Below are positions 1 through 5,445 of a stretch of 6,245 nucleotides of DNA, in pieces. Source of the DNA: Candidatus Krumholzibacteriia bacterium (GTDB lineage: Bacteria; Krumholzibacteriota; Krumholzibacteria; WVZY01; JAKEHA01); contig JAOTVO010000162.1 in assembly GCA_029863355.1 (NCBI GenBank), forward strand, positions 1-6,245, given 5' to 3'. Made by a program: the position numbers and the translations under genes. How positions within the stretch are numbered: the first letter of the stretch is position 1; the number at the start of each line of letters is the position of its first letter. The notes beneath the pieces are model-generated. The model was not told the DNA's origin and searched no databases. It worked only from the letters and a program-made list of their open reading frames with translations.

Positions 1-962
1 TTGGTCTGGGGGTCGTACTTGGAGGGGTCGGAGAGGATATCGGCTGCCCGCGCGATGGTCTTGACGCGCACGGCCCTGATATCGTCGGGACGGATGTCGT
101 GCTTGCGGATGAGGTTCAAGAGCGCGGTGATGGGTGCATGGGTGAGCGCCTCGGTGGGATAGGCCTTCATGCCGCACCGGGTGATGCGGAAGGTCTCGCC
201 GAGGCGGTCCACCAGCTTCTCCGTGTCCCAACCCTCGCCGAGCACGTGCATGAGGCTTTCCTTGCCGTCGAGGGCGTGCTCGGGACCGGTGTAGCCCTCG
301 CGCGCCAAGAGCGCGGCCTCCACGCCGGCGGCGGTGGCGAGGGGATCGACCGTGTTCTTCATCATGGTGAGCTTGCCCGCGGTGACCGATCCGGTCGTGC
401 AGTGGGCCGAACCGGCGATGCCGGCGGCGCTGACGAGTTGCTCGACTGAGAGGCCGAGGAGCTTGCCCGCGGTGAAGGGCGAGGCGAACTGGGTGAGGGT
501 TGCGTGGTGCCATCCGCGCTCGCGGATGCCGGGGACGGCGAACTCGCACAGGCGCATCTCGATCTCGTAGGCGATGACGACGCCGGTGAGCACGTCGGCG
601 CCCGACCTGCCCAGGTATTCCCCGGTGGATAGCGCGGCGGGGATGATGTCGCTGGGGTGGGAGGGGTCCTGCATCCAGTAGATGTCGTTGTAGTCCATCA
701 CTCGAATCAACAGGCTGTTGACCAGCGCGGCCTGGACGAGCGAGCGCTTCTGGCCGGTGCCGATGACGGTCGCGTGGGGATTGCCGCCGAGGAAGTCGAG
801 CACCCGCGTGTAGAGCGCGGGATCCTCCTGTTTGAGGCCCCCCAGGGCGCAGCCCACGCTGTCGAAGAGGAAGCGCTTGGCGGCGAGCCGGGCGTCGTCG
901 GGGATGTCGTTCCAGGTTAGGTCGTGGGTGAACCGGGCCAACCGGGCGGTCAGTGTCTCCAT
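1..962 (-). CDS. MmgE/PrpD family protein (2-methylcitrate dehydratase-like), 3' end cut by window edge
   Basis: The first 320 codons read without interruption from the ATG at 962 to the left edge; family members usually have about 450-500 residues, so roughly the last third is missing. Seen in the sequence: FLFDSVGCALGG (residues 31-42), MDYND (89-93), HPSD (102-105), GMKAYP (264-269) and DPSKYDPQT (312-320), all at the places expected for the MmgE/PrpD fold. The start is supported by GAGGAG at 969-974, six bases upstream. The family includes PrpD, which dehydrates 2-methylcitrate in propionate catabolism, cis-aconitate decarboxylases, and many members of unknown substrate. No prpB or prpC gene is visible, so the substrate cannot be named. 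The protein has no signal peptide and is probably cytoplasmic. It is transcribed divergently from the diguanylate cyclase gene across 213 bp. Family assignment is firm; the exact reaction is open. Confidence 0.9.
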   Translation of the reverse strand, partial: METLTARLARFTHDLTWNDIPDDARLAAKRFLFDSVGCALGGLKQEDPALYTRVLDFLGGNPHATVIGTGQKRSLVQAALVNSLLIRVMDYNDIYWMQDPSHPSDIIPAALSTGEYLGRSGADVLTGVVIAYEIEMRLCEFAVPGIRERGWHHATLTQFASPFTAGKLLGLSVEQLVSAAGIAGSAHCTTGSVTAGKLTMMKNTVDPLATAAGVEAALLAREGYTGPEHALDGKESLMHVLGEGWDTEKLVDRLGETFRITRCGMKAYPTEALTHAPITALLNLIRKHDIRPDDIRAVRVKTIARAADILSDPSKYDPQT

Positions 963-968
963 CGTCGT

Positions 969-974
969 CTCCTC
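969..974 (-). promoter_or_regulatory. Ribosome binding site of the MmgE/PrpD gene
   Basis: On the minus strand GAGGAG lies six bases before the ATG at 962. This decides the start against the nearby out-of-frame ATG that lies just upstream of the GAGGAG. Confidence 0.6.
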
Positions 975-1003
975 GGCATCGAAATGTGGGCGGGCATGGA
1001 AAA

Positions 1004-1055
1004 GGGGCGGGCGCGCCTCGGGCGCGCGGCCAAGCGATCCTAGCACGCCCGCCCC
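1004..1055. repeat. Perfect 10-bp inverted repeat with a nested hairpin
   Basis: GGGGCGGGCG (1004-1013) is exactly complementary in reverse to CGCCCGCCCC (1046-1055), with 32 bases between. Inside it, GCGCGCC (1011-1017) pairs with GGCGCGC (1021-1027) around a three-base loop. The two stems share bases 1011-1013, so they could not both form completely. The repeat lies in the 5' leader side of the minus-strand MmgE/PrpD gene, 42 bp before its start. Neither strand has a T tract after it, so it is not a standard intrinsic terminator. In DNA this GC-rich, 7-bp stems arise easily by chance; the 10-bp arm is less expected. Confidence 0.45.
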
Positions 1056-1079
1056 GCCCGGTCCAGCGGGGTGGGGGAG

Positions 1080-1102
1080 GGCCCGGCAAATATTTCCGGG
1101 CC
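1080..1102. repeat. Inverted repeat with AT-rich palindromic loop
   Basis: GGCCCGG (1080-1086) and CCGGGCC (1096-1102) are perfect inverted repeats. The nine-base spacer CAAATATTT contains the palindrome AAATATTT, a rare AT island in this GC-rich DNA. On the plus strand it is followed by a C-rich run, not T residues. It may be a protein-binding site between the divergent genes or an RNA hairpin in a leader; no family of site is recognised. Confidence 0.4.
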
Positions 1103-1144
1103 GCGGCGCGCCCCCCCCGCTTCGATGTGTACCGTTCTTGCATA

Positions 1145-1161
1145 TCGTTGCCATGCAACGA
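1145..1161. promoter_or_regulatory. 17-bp palindrome just upstream of the diguanylate cyclase start (operator or leader hairpin candidate)
   Basis: TCGTTGCCATGCAACGA has perfect 7-bp arms (1145-1151 and 1155-1161) around CAT. It ends 14 bases before the ATG at 1176. An overlapping inverted pair, TTGCAT (1138-1143) and ATGCAA (1153-1158), shares its right half. The stretch from about 1118 to 1175 is clearly AT-richer than its surroundings, as expected for a promoter. No good Shine-Dalgarno sequence is present before 1176, so this element would lie at the ribosome loading site if it is in the transcript. It could be a transcription-factor operator or an RNA hairpin; I cannot assign a regulator, and no convincing -35/-10 pair is visible. 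Confidence 0.4.
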
Positions 1162-1175
1162 ATTTCTGACACACC

Positions 1176-2846
1176 ATGATCCGTCAGCCACTGAAGCGCT
1201 TTCGCGAGAGCTTCTCGGGGAAGATCATCGCTCTGGTCGTTGCCAGCGTCGTGGCGACGTCGTTTGTCGTCGGGCTCGCCACCACGCGCGGCACGCGCGC
1301 GTTCCTGACCGAGCGCACCAGCGAGAAGTTTCCCTCGACCCTCGCCAACACGCAATCGCGCGTGAAGATCTGGTACGAGCGCCAGTACCGCGACCTGGAG
1401 GGTCTGGGCGAGTCCAGCGTCTTCCGCTCCAACCTGGCGCGGGTGCTCGGGGGCCAGGGCGAGCGGCGCACGCGCGCGCTCGCCGAAGTGGAGAAGTACC
1501 TCCTGCTGGTGCACGAAAAGTTCCCCGTGTTCAGCCGGCTGTGCGTGCTCACTCGAAACGGAGACGTCGTCGCGGGGGCGGTGGGGGAGGGGTTCGAGGT
1601 CGGCGACGCCGTGCGCTTCCTCGACGATCCCACCGTCGCGTCCCGGACCACGCCGGTGCGCTTCGCCGACGACCACTCCAGCGCCCACCAGTGGATCCTG
1701 GTGTCGGTCGACATCGACGAGAGCCAGAAGGTGTGGATGACGGCGCGCCTCGACCTCTCCGAGCTCGCCTCGCTCCTGGGCGAGGTGGCGGTCGGCACCA
1801 GCGGCGACCTCTATCTGCTCGACGATCAAGGACGGTTTCTCACCCGCCCGCGCGGCACCCTCGACGACGTGGTGGGAACCGTGGCCATGCAGGTGCCCAC
1901 GCGCCAGACCGGCGCGCTCTCCGTGGAGACGCGCGAGAACCACGAGGGCCGGCGCGTCTTTCACAGCAAGGTGCACCTGGCCGAATTCGGCTGGTGGCTC
2001 GTCTACGACGAGGACTACCGCGACGCGATGGCGCCGGTGCTGGGCGCGCAGCGCCGCATCTGGGTGGCCGTCCTCGTGCTCGGCGGGTTCGCCGTCCTCG
2101 CCGGGATTCGCGTCGCCCATTCCATCCTGCGGCCGATCCACGACCTCTCCGTCGGCGCGCGGCGCATCAACGAGGGCTTGGTGGGCGTGAAGATCCCCGT
2201 GTCCGGCCAGGACGAAGTCGCCTTCATGATCGACACGTTCAACGAAATGGCTCAGAAGATAGCGCTCACGCAGGCCGAGCTGCAGTACAAGAACAAGATG
2301 CTGCAGACGAAAACCGACGAGCTGGAGGGGATGAACGTCCGGCTCGAGGAGCTGTCCATCACCGACGGGCTGACCAGCCTGTTCAACCACCGCCACTTCT
2401 GGAACCTGCTCAACACGGAGCTGTCGCGCGTCGACCTCTACCAGGGCGATCTGGCCCTGGTGCTAGTCGATCTCGACGATTTCAAGCGCGTCAACGACCA
2501 GTTCGGCCACTCCGTCGGCGACCTCCTCCTGCAAGCGGTGGCGCACCTGCTCAAGGAGACGATGCGCGAGACGGACATCGTGGCGCGCTACGGGGGCGAG
2601 GAGTTCGCCATTCTCCTGCCCGATACCGATCGCGCCGGCGTGGAGAGCGTATGCGAGAAGCTGCGCGAGTCCGTCGCCGCGGCGCGCTTCACCGTGCCGG
2701 ATACGGACATCGCACTGCGTATCACGGCGAGCATCGGCGTGTCGGTGTTCCGTGGCAACCGGCGGGACTTCTTCAACGCGGCCGACAAGGCCCTTTACCG
2801 CTCCAAGGCCGACGGCAAGAACCGCGTCCACTTCGCGCTGACTTAG
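1176..2846 (+). CDS. Membrane-bound diguanylate cyclase with periplasmic Cache-like sensor, HAMP and GGDEF domains
   Basis: A 556-residue protein predicted to make cyclic di-GMP from two GTP at the inner membrane. Order of parts: TM1 (about 17-37); a periplasmic region of about 255 residues that looks like a double Cache sensor (its second half includes GTSGDLYLLDDQGRFLT, 207-223); TM2 (about 295-313); HAMP (about 314-362, with P320 and the DEV at 346-348); a signalling helix (about 363-396); GGDEF (397-556). Key residues: DGLTSLFN (397-404); D432, K437, N440 and D449 in the metal and guanine-binding segment; the active-site loop GGEEF (473-477). RETD (464-467) sits five residues before GGEEF, which is the inhibitory I-site, so product inhibition is expected. 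No EAL domain is present. The ATG at 1176 is the only start giving an intact TM1, yet it lacks a clear Shine-Dalgarno sequence. The sensed ligand is unknown. It converges on the lipoprotein gene. Confidence 0.95.
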   Translation: MIRQPLKRFRESFSGKIIALVVASVVATSFVVGLATTRGTRAFLTERTSEKFPSTLANTQSRVKIWYERQYRDLEGLGESSVFRSNLARVLGGQGERRTRALAEVEKYLLLVHEKFPVFSRLCVLTRNGDVVAGAVGEGFEVGDAVRFLDDPTVASRTTPVRFADDHSSAHQWILVSVDIDESQKVWMTARLDLSELASLLGEVAVGTSGDLYLLDDQGRFLTRPRGTLDDVVGTVAMQVPTRQTGALSVETRENHEGRRVFHSKVHLAEFGWWLVYDEDYRDAMAPVLGAQRRIWVAVLVLGGFAVLAGIRVAHSILRPIHDLSVGARRINEGLVGVKIPVSGQDEVAFMIDTFNEMAQKIALTQAELQYKNKMLQTKTDELEGMNVRLEELSITDGLTSLFNHRHFWNLLNTELSRVDLYQGDLALVLVDLDDFKRVNDQFGHSVGDLLLQAVAHLLKETMRETDIVARYGGEEFAILLPDTDRAGVESVCEKLRESVAAARFTVPDTDIALRITASIGVSVFRGNRRDFFNAADKALYRSKADGKNRVHFALT

Positions 2847-2884
2847 AACGGCGCGAGACCGCCGCGGCAGGAGGGAGGAGGGGG
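2847..2884. other. Convergent intergenic gap with weak hairpin and polypurine tract
   Basis: This 38-bp gap lies between the stop codons of the cyclase and the SH3b lipoprotein. It holds a weak 5-bp stem (CGGCG 2849-2853 with CGCCG 2860-2864, six-base loop) and an uninterrupted 16-base purine run at 2869-2884 on the plus strand. Neither strand has a T tract after the stem, so I cannot call an intrinsic terminator for either gene. Confidence 0.45.
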
Positions 2885-3619
2885 TCAGCGGACGAGGGAT
2901 CCGTGGATCCAGCCCGACAGTCCCCCCTGCATACGCACCAGGTACCAGTCGTCGCGTCGCTCGAGCGCCACGACCACCGTTCCGTAGGGGAGCTGTGCCA
3001 CCACCGCGAAGCTCGACGCGGGACCCTCGCGCACATTCGCCGACTTGACCTGCACGACGACGGCGTCGGCCTCGCCGGCGGTGGCGCTCAGGCGGCGTTC
3101 GCTACGGTTGAGGATGCGCAGCGCGCGCGTCGCGTAGTAGGCGGCCGCGTTGTAGTTGGCCTTGGTGACCAGCTCGTCGGCGGAGCTGAGCTTGGTGCGC
3201 GCCTCGGCGATCGCCTCCTCGTTGGTCCAGCCGGTCGAATCCGCGGACATGCGCTCGAGCAGCAGCTGCGCCTCGGCGATGGCGGAGACGGCGGAGGCCT
3301 TGGTCTCGTCGCCGGTCAAGCGCCGCTCGATGCTGATGAAGTGGCGCTCGACCATTTCGAGGTCGGCGCGGGTGGCGGTGAGCTCCTCGCGCAGGGCCGC
3401 GTTCACCGCGCGGGCATGCTCGAGTTCGGCGTCCCGCTTGGCCAGGTCGAGCTCGAGCGAGCGCACGCTGTTGCGCAGCTGCTCGCGATCGCCTTCGCTG
3501 GCCTCCGTGGAAGCCCTTTCGCTCCCGGACTGCATCCACTGGCAGGACGCAAGCAGCAGCGTGCAGACGGCGAGCGCTGCAGGAGCCAAGAAGACGGCGT
3601 TTACGCGGGGAGAGTGCAT
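2885..3619 (-). CDS. Lipoprotein with coiled coil and C-terminal bacterial SH3 domain
   Basis: A 244-residue protein from the ATG at 3619. Residues 1-26 form a lipoprotein signal peptide: a hydrophobic stretch ending in the lipobox LASC with Cys26. I chose this start because the lipobox then lies at the usual distance; an upstream in-frame ATG at 3751 would add 44 residues of Arg/Pro-rich sequence overlapping bioY. Residues about 44-101 are charged and heptad-like, a probable coiled coil. Residues about 108-176 are Ala-rich and helical, ending in a stretch resembling a TPR-like or DUF4398-type helix pair. Residues about 185-244 are an SH3b domain (ANVREGP from 194, W225, GWI from 236). SH3b domains often bind peptidoglycan or peptides, so an envelope role is likely, but the specific function is unknown. 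No clear Shine-Dalgarno sequence is seen. The gene starts 55 bp after bioY and may share its transcript. Confidence 0.85.
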   Translation of the reverse strand: MHSPRVNAVFLAPAALAVCTLLLASCQWMQSGSERASTEASEGDREQLRNSVRSLELDLAKRDAELEHARAVNAALREELTATRADLEMVERHFISIERRLTGDETKASAVSAIAEAQLLLERMSADSTGWTNEEAIAEARTKLSSADELVTKANYNAAAYYATRALRILNRSERRLSATAGEADAVVVQVKSANVREGPASSFAVVAQLPYGTVVVALERRDDWYLVRMQGGLSGWIHGSLVR

Positions 3620-3674
3620 CCGGGGACGCGGCGGGCAAGATGCGTGCCACGCGTGCGCGCGGCCCGCGCCCCGG

Positions 3675-4271
3675 CTAGGCCGCGCGGCGAGCGCGCAGGG
3701 CGCCGTAGGACCGGTAGATGGAAGTAGCGGCGACGACCTTGAAGACCGCACCGGGAACGAAGGGGAGCAACCCGACCGCCAGCGCCCCGCCCAGGTCGTG
3801 CGTGTAGAACAGCGCCAGGTGGGCGAGGCCCAGCGCGAAGATCACCGCCGTGCCCAGCACGAAAACGCCGCCCTGCCAGAGGGTCGAAGCGCGCCGGTGA
3901 ATGAGCGCGCCCACGACGAGCGGCGCCACGGCGAAGCCCACCAGGTAACCGCCCGTGGGACCGGCGATGATACCCCAGCCGGAAAGCCCGCCGGCGAACA
4001 CGGGCAGGCCGAGAGCGCCGGCGCCGACGTAGAGCGTCTGGCTCGTCGCCCCCCAGGCGCGGCCGGCGAGCGCGCCGGCGAGCAGCACGAAGAGCGTCTG
4101 CAATGTGATGGGAACCGGCTGCAGGGGGATGACGATGTTCGCGCCAGCAAACGTGAGGGCGGCGAACGCCGCGCAAACGGCCAACCTTGCCGCCAGGCCA
4201 CGGGCGGGCGCGTGCGCGCGGGCGAGCGCTCCGGCCGCGGCGGGCAGCGCGCTGGATCTCTCGTCGTTCAC
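3675..4271 (-). CDS. bioY: Biotin transporter BioY (ECF-type S-component)
   Basis: A 198-residue integral membrane protein that binds and imports biotin, either alone or with an ECF energising module (EcfT with two ATPases). No such module is visible here. Seen: about six hydrophobic segments between residues 26 and 186; the family segments PVPITLQTLFVLLAG (52-66) and GPTGGYLVGF (104-113); and PFVPGAVFK (170-178) in the last helix. The start is GTG at 4271, preceded by AGGGGG about eight bases upstream; no ATG fits. The first 25 residues are hydrophilic and Ala-rich, slightly longer than usual. At position 175 the residue is Ala where many BioY proteins carry Asp before the conserved Lys. No BirA-, BioR- or BioQ-type operator is recognisable upstream. 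The gene follows the nucleotidase after 54 bp. Family assignment is very secure. Confidence 0.95.
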   Translation of the reverse strand: MNDERSSALPAAAGALARAHAPARGLAARLAVCAAFAALTFAGANIVIPLQPVPITLQTLFVLLAGALAGRAWGATSQTLYVGAGALGLPVFAGGLSGWGIIAGPTGGYLVGFAVAPLVVGALIHRRASTLWQGGVFVLGTAVIFALGLAHLALFYTHDLGGALAVGLLPFVPGAVFKVVAATSIYRSYGALRARRAA

Positions 4272-4287
4272 GTCGAAAACCCCCTGG

Positions 4288-4320
4288 AAAAAGCAGAAGT
4301 ACTCTGGCCGACGGGTCGGC
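4288..4320 (-). terminator. Tandem hairpins plus T5 between the nucleotidase gene and bioY (weak terminator or attenuator candidate)
   Basis: Read on the minus strand, GCCGACCCGTCGGC (4320-4307) is a perfect 6-bp inverted repeat. It is followed directly by CAGAGTACTTCTG (4306-4294), a weaker stem of four pairs plus one G-U in RNA, then one C and five T residues (4292-4288). The order hairpin then T tract fits a weak intrinsic terminator after the nucleotidase gene or an attenuator before bioY. Against it, the strong stem is separated from the T tract by the weak one and the T run is short. It lies wholly in the 54-bp gap. Confidence 0.35.
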
Positions 4321-4325
4321 GAGTG

Positions 4326-5426
4326 TCAAGGCCAATCCAGCCCGGCGGCGTCTCCCGCGCGCGCGGGGACGAGGCGCGCGGCCGGTTGGAGGAGGGCGAC
4401 GTCCGCCGCGCGCGCACAGACGAGATCGGCGCGCGCGAGTCGGGCGGCGAGCCACGTCGCGCGGCCCGCGTCGAGCAAAGGGTCGCCCCAGGACGAAGCA
4501 ACACCCGAGTCGCGCGCGGCCTCGGCGCGTTCTCGCGCCACGGCGACGGTTCGCCAGCCCATCCGCTGCGCGCCGTCCATGTCGGCCTCGGGGTTGTCTC
4601 CCGCGTAGAGGACGGCCGCGCCCCGCGCGCCCAGCAGCGACTCGACGTGCGCCGCGCCGCCTCCCGTTACGAGGCACCCGCCGGCGCTCGCGCATCCCTC
4701 GCCGCGCGCAAAGAACGCCGGCTTGCCCGCCGAGGCGACGACCACGTCGAAGAGCGCGCGCCAGGCGCCGCCGGGGAACAGGTGGTCCAGCACGGCCACG
4801 GTGTAGTCGGCGTCGGAGTTGGTGAGCACGAAGAGCGACTTGCCCGCCGCGCGCCAGCGCGCGAGCGCCTCGACGCGAAACGACAGCGGGCGCACGTACG
4901 CGGCCAGGTCGCGCGCCACGGCGGGCTTGAACGCGCCGGCGACGTGCGTGCGATCTAGCGCGGCGCGCACCTCCGCGTGCAGCCGCGGGAGCGCCGCCGG
5001 TGCCGGCGTGGGGGGAGCGGCCAAGGCCTCGAAGAGATAGCCGGCCGGCGCGTCGAAGGGCGAGAGCAGGGCGGGTGCGGCGTCCGCGCCGGGCCAGGGG
5101 CGGTCACTGTCACCGCGGTAGACGCGCGCGGTCTGCGCCGGCGTGAGCCACCGGCCCGCGCGGCGCGCGCGCAGGACGCGGCCGTGCGCGTCGAGCTTGA
5201 GGAGCGCGCCGCGCGAGAGGTCGAACACGAGGCCGCGTGGAAACGCCGCGTCGTCGTAGGCGGCGGCGAAGCGCGCGCGCTCGTGCCCCGCGTCCACCAG
5301 GCGGTCGACGGTCTCGGCGCAAGCCAGCGCGTTGACGGCCGCGTCGTCGTACTCGGCCAGCGTATGGTCCAGGTCGAAGCCGACGGCGGCGATCTGTGCC
5401 AGGTCCACCTGGCGCCGGGCGAGCAC
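4326..5426 (-). CDS. HAD-IG family 5'-nucleotidase (cN-II-like)
   Basis: A 366-residue cytoplasmic haloacid-dehalogenase phosphatase of the HAD-IG nucleotidase group, related to eukaryotic cytosolic purine 5'-nucleotidase cN-II. It is expected to remove phosphate from nucleoside monophosphates such as IMP or GMP. Motifs from the GTG at 5426: FDLDHTL with nucleophile D18 and acid/base D20; a family-specific FPRGLVFDLSRGALLKLDAHG stretch (62-82); LTNSD with T202; the lysine motif GKPAFF with K235; and GDNPEAD with D277 and D282. All catalytic positions are intact. The start is uncertain. GTG 5426 leaves a 19-bp gap after hemL and places motif I near residue 18. ATGs at 5477 and 5504 would overlap hemL and add a Pro/Ser-rich tail of 17 or 26 residues. 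No strong ribosome binding site separates them. The hemL spacing suggests co-transcription. Family is confident; substrate is inferred. Confidence 0.88.
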   Translation of the reverse strand: MLARRQVDLAQIAAVGFDLDHTLAEYDDAAVNALACAETVDRLVDAGHERARFAAAYDDAAFPRGLVFDLSRGALLKLDAHGRVLRARRAGRWLTPAQTARVYRGDSDRPWPGADAAPALLSPFDAPAGYLFEALAAPPTPAPAALPRLHAEVRAALDRTHVAGAFKPAVARDLAAYVRPLSFRVEALARWRAAGKSLFVLTNSDADYTVAVLDHLFPGGAWRALFDVVVASAGKPAFFARGEGCASAGGCLVTGGGAAHVESLLGARGAAVLYAGDNPEADMDGAQRMGWRTVAVARERAEAARDSGVASSWGDPLLDAGRATWLAARLARADLVCARAADVALLQPAARLVPARAGDAAGLDWP

Positions 5427-5445
5427 GCCGCCGCCCGGCGACGGG

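Noticed and set aside
99..920. Plus-strand frames at 99-449, 334-570 and 657-920.
   Set aside because: They lie opposite an uninterrupted MmgE/PrpD reading frame with conserved motifs and show no motif of their own.
1080..1102. Intrinsic terminator at the GGCCCGG/CCGGGCC repeat.
   Set aside because: No T tract follows on either strand, and both flanking genes start here rather than end.
1153..1179. A tiny frame, MQRISDTP, ending in an ATGA overlap with the cyclase start, as if a leader peptide.
   Set aside because: It has no Shine-Dalgarno sequence, its ATG lies inside the palindrome, and eight codons are too few to distinguish from chance.
953..3727. A 924-codon plus-strand open frame running through the cyclase, the convergent gap and the antisense of the lipoprotein gene.
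   Set aside because: Its product is an Arg/Gly/Ala/Pro-rich low-complexity sequence with no domain, and it is out of frame with a clear GGDEF protein. High GC content makes stop codons rare in such shadow frames.
4272..4325. A known biotin-responsive operator (BirA, BioR or BioQ type) upstream of bioY.
   Set aside because: I looked for the characteristic half-sites of each and found none in the gap.
3156..4958. A 600-codon plus-strand open frame opposite bioY and the nucleotidase.
   Set aside because: The sequence is compositionally biased and has no recognisable motif, while the minus strand carries two well-defined families over the same bases.
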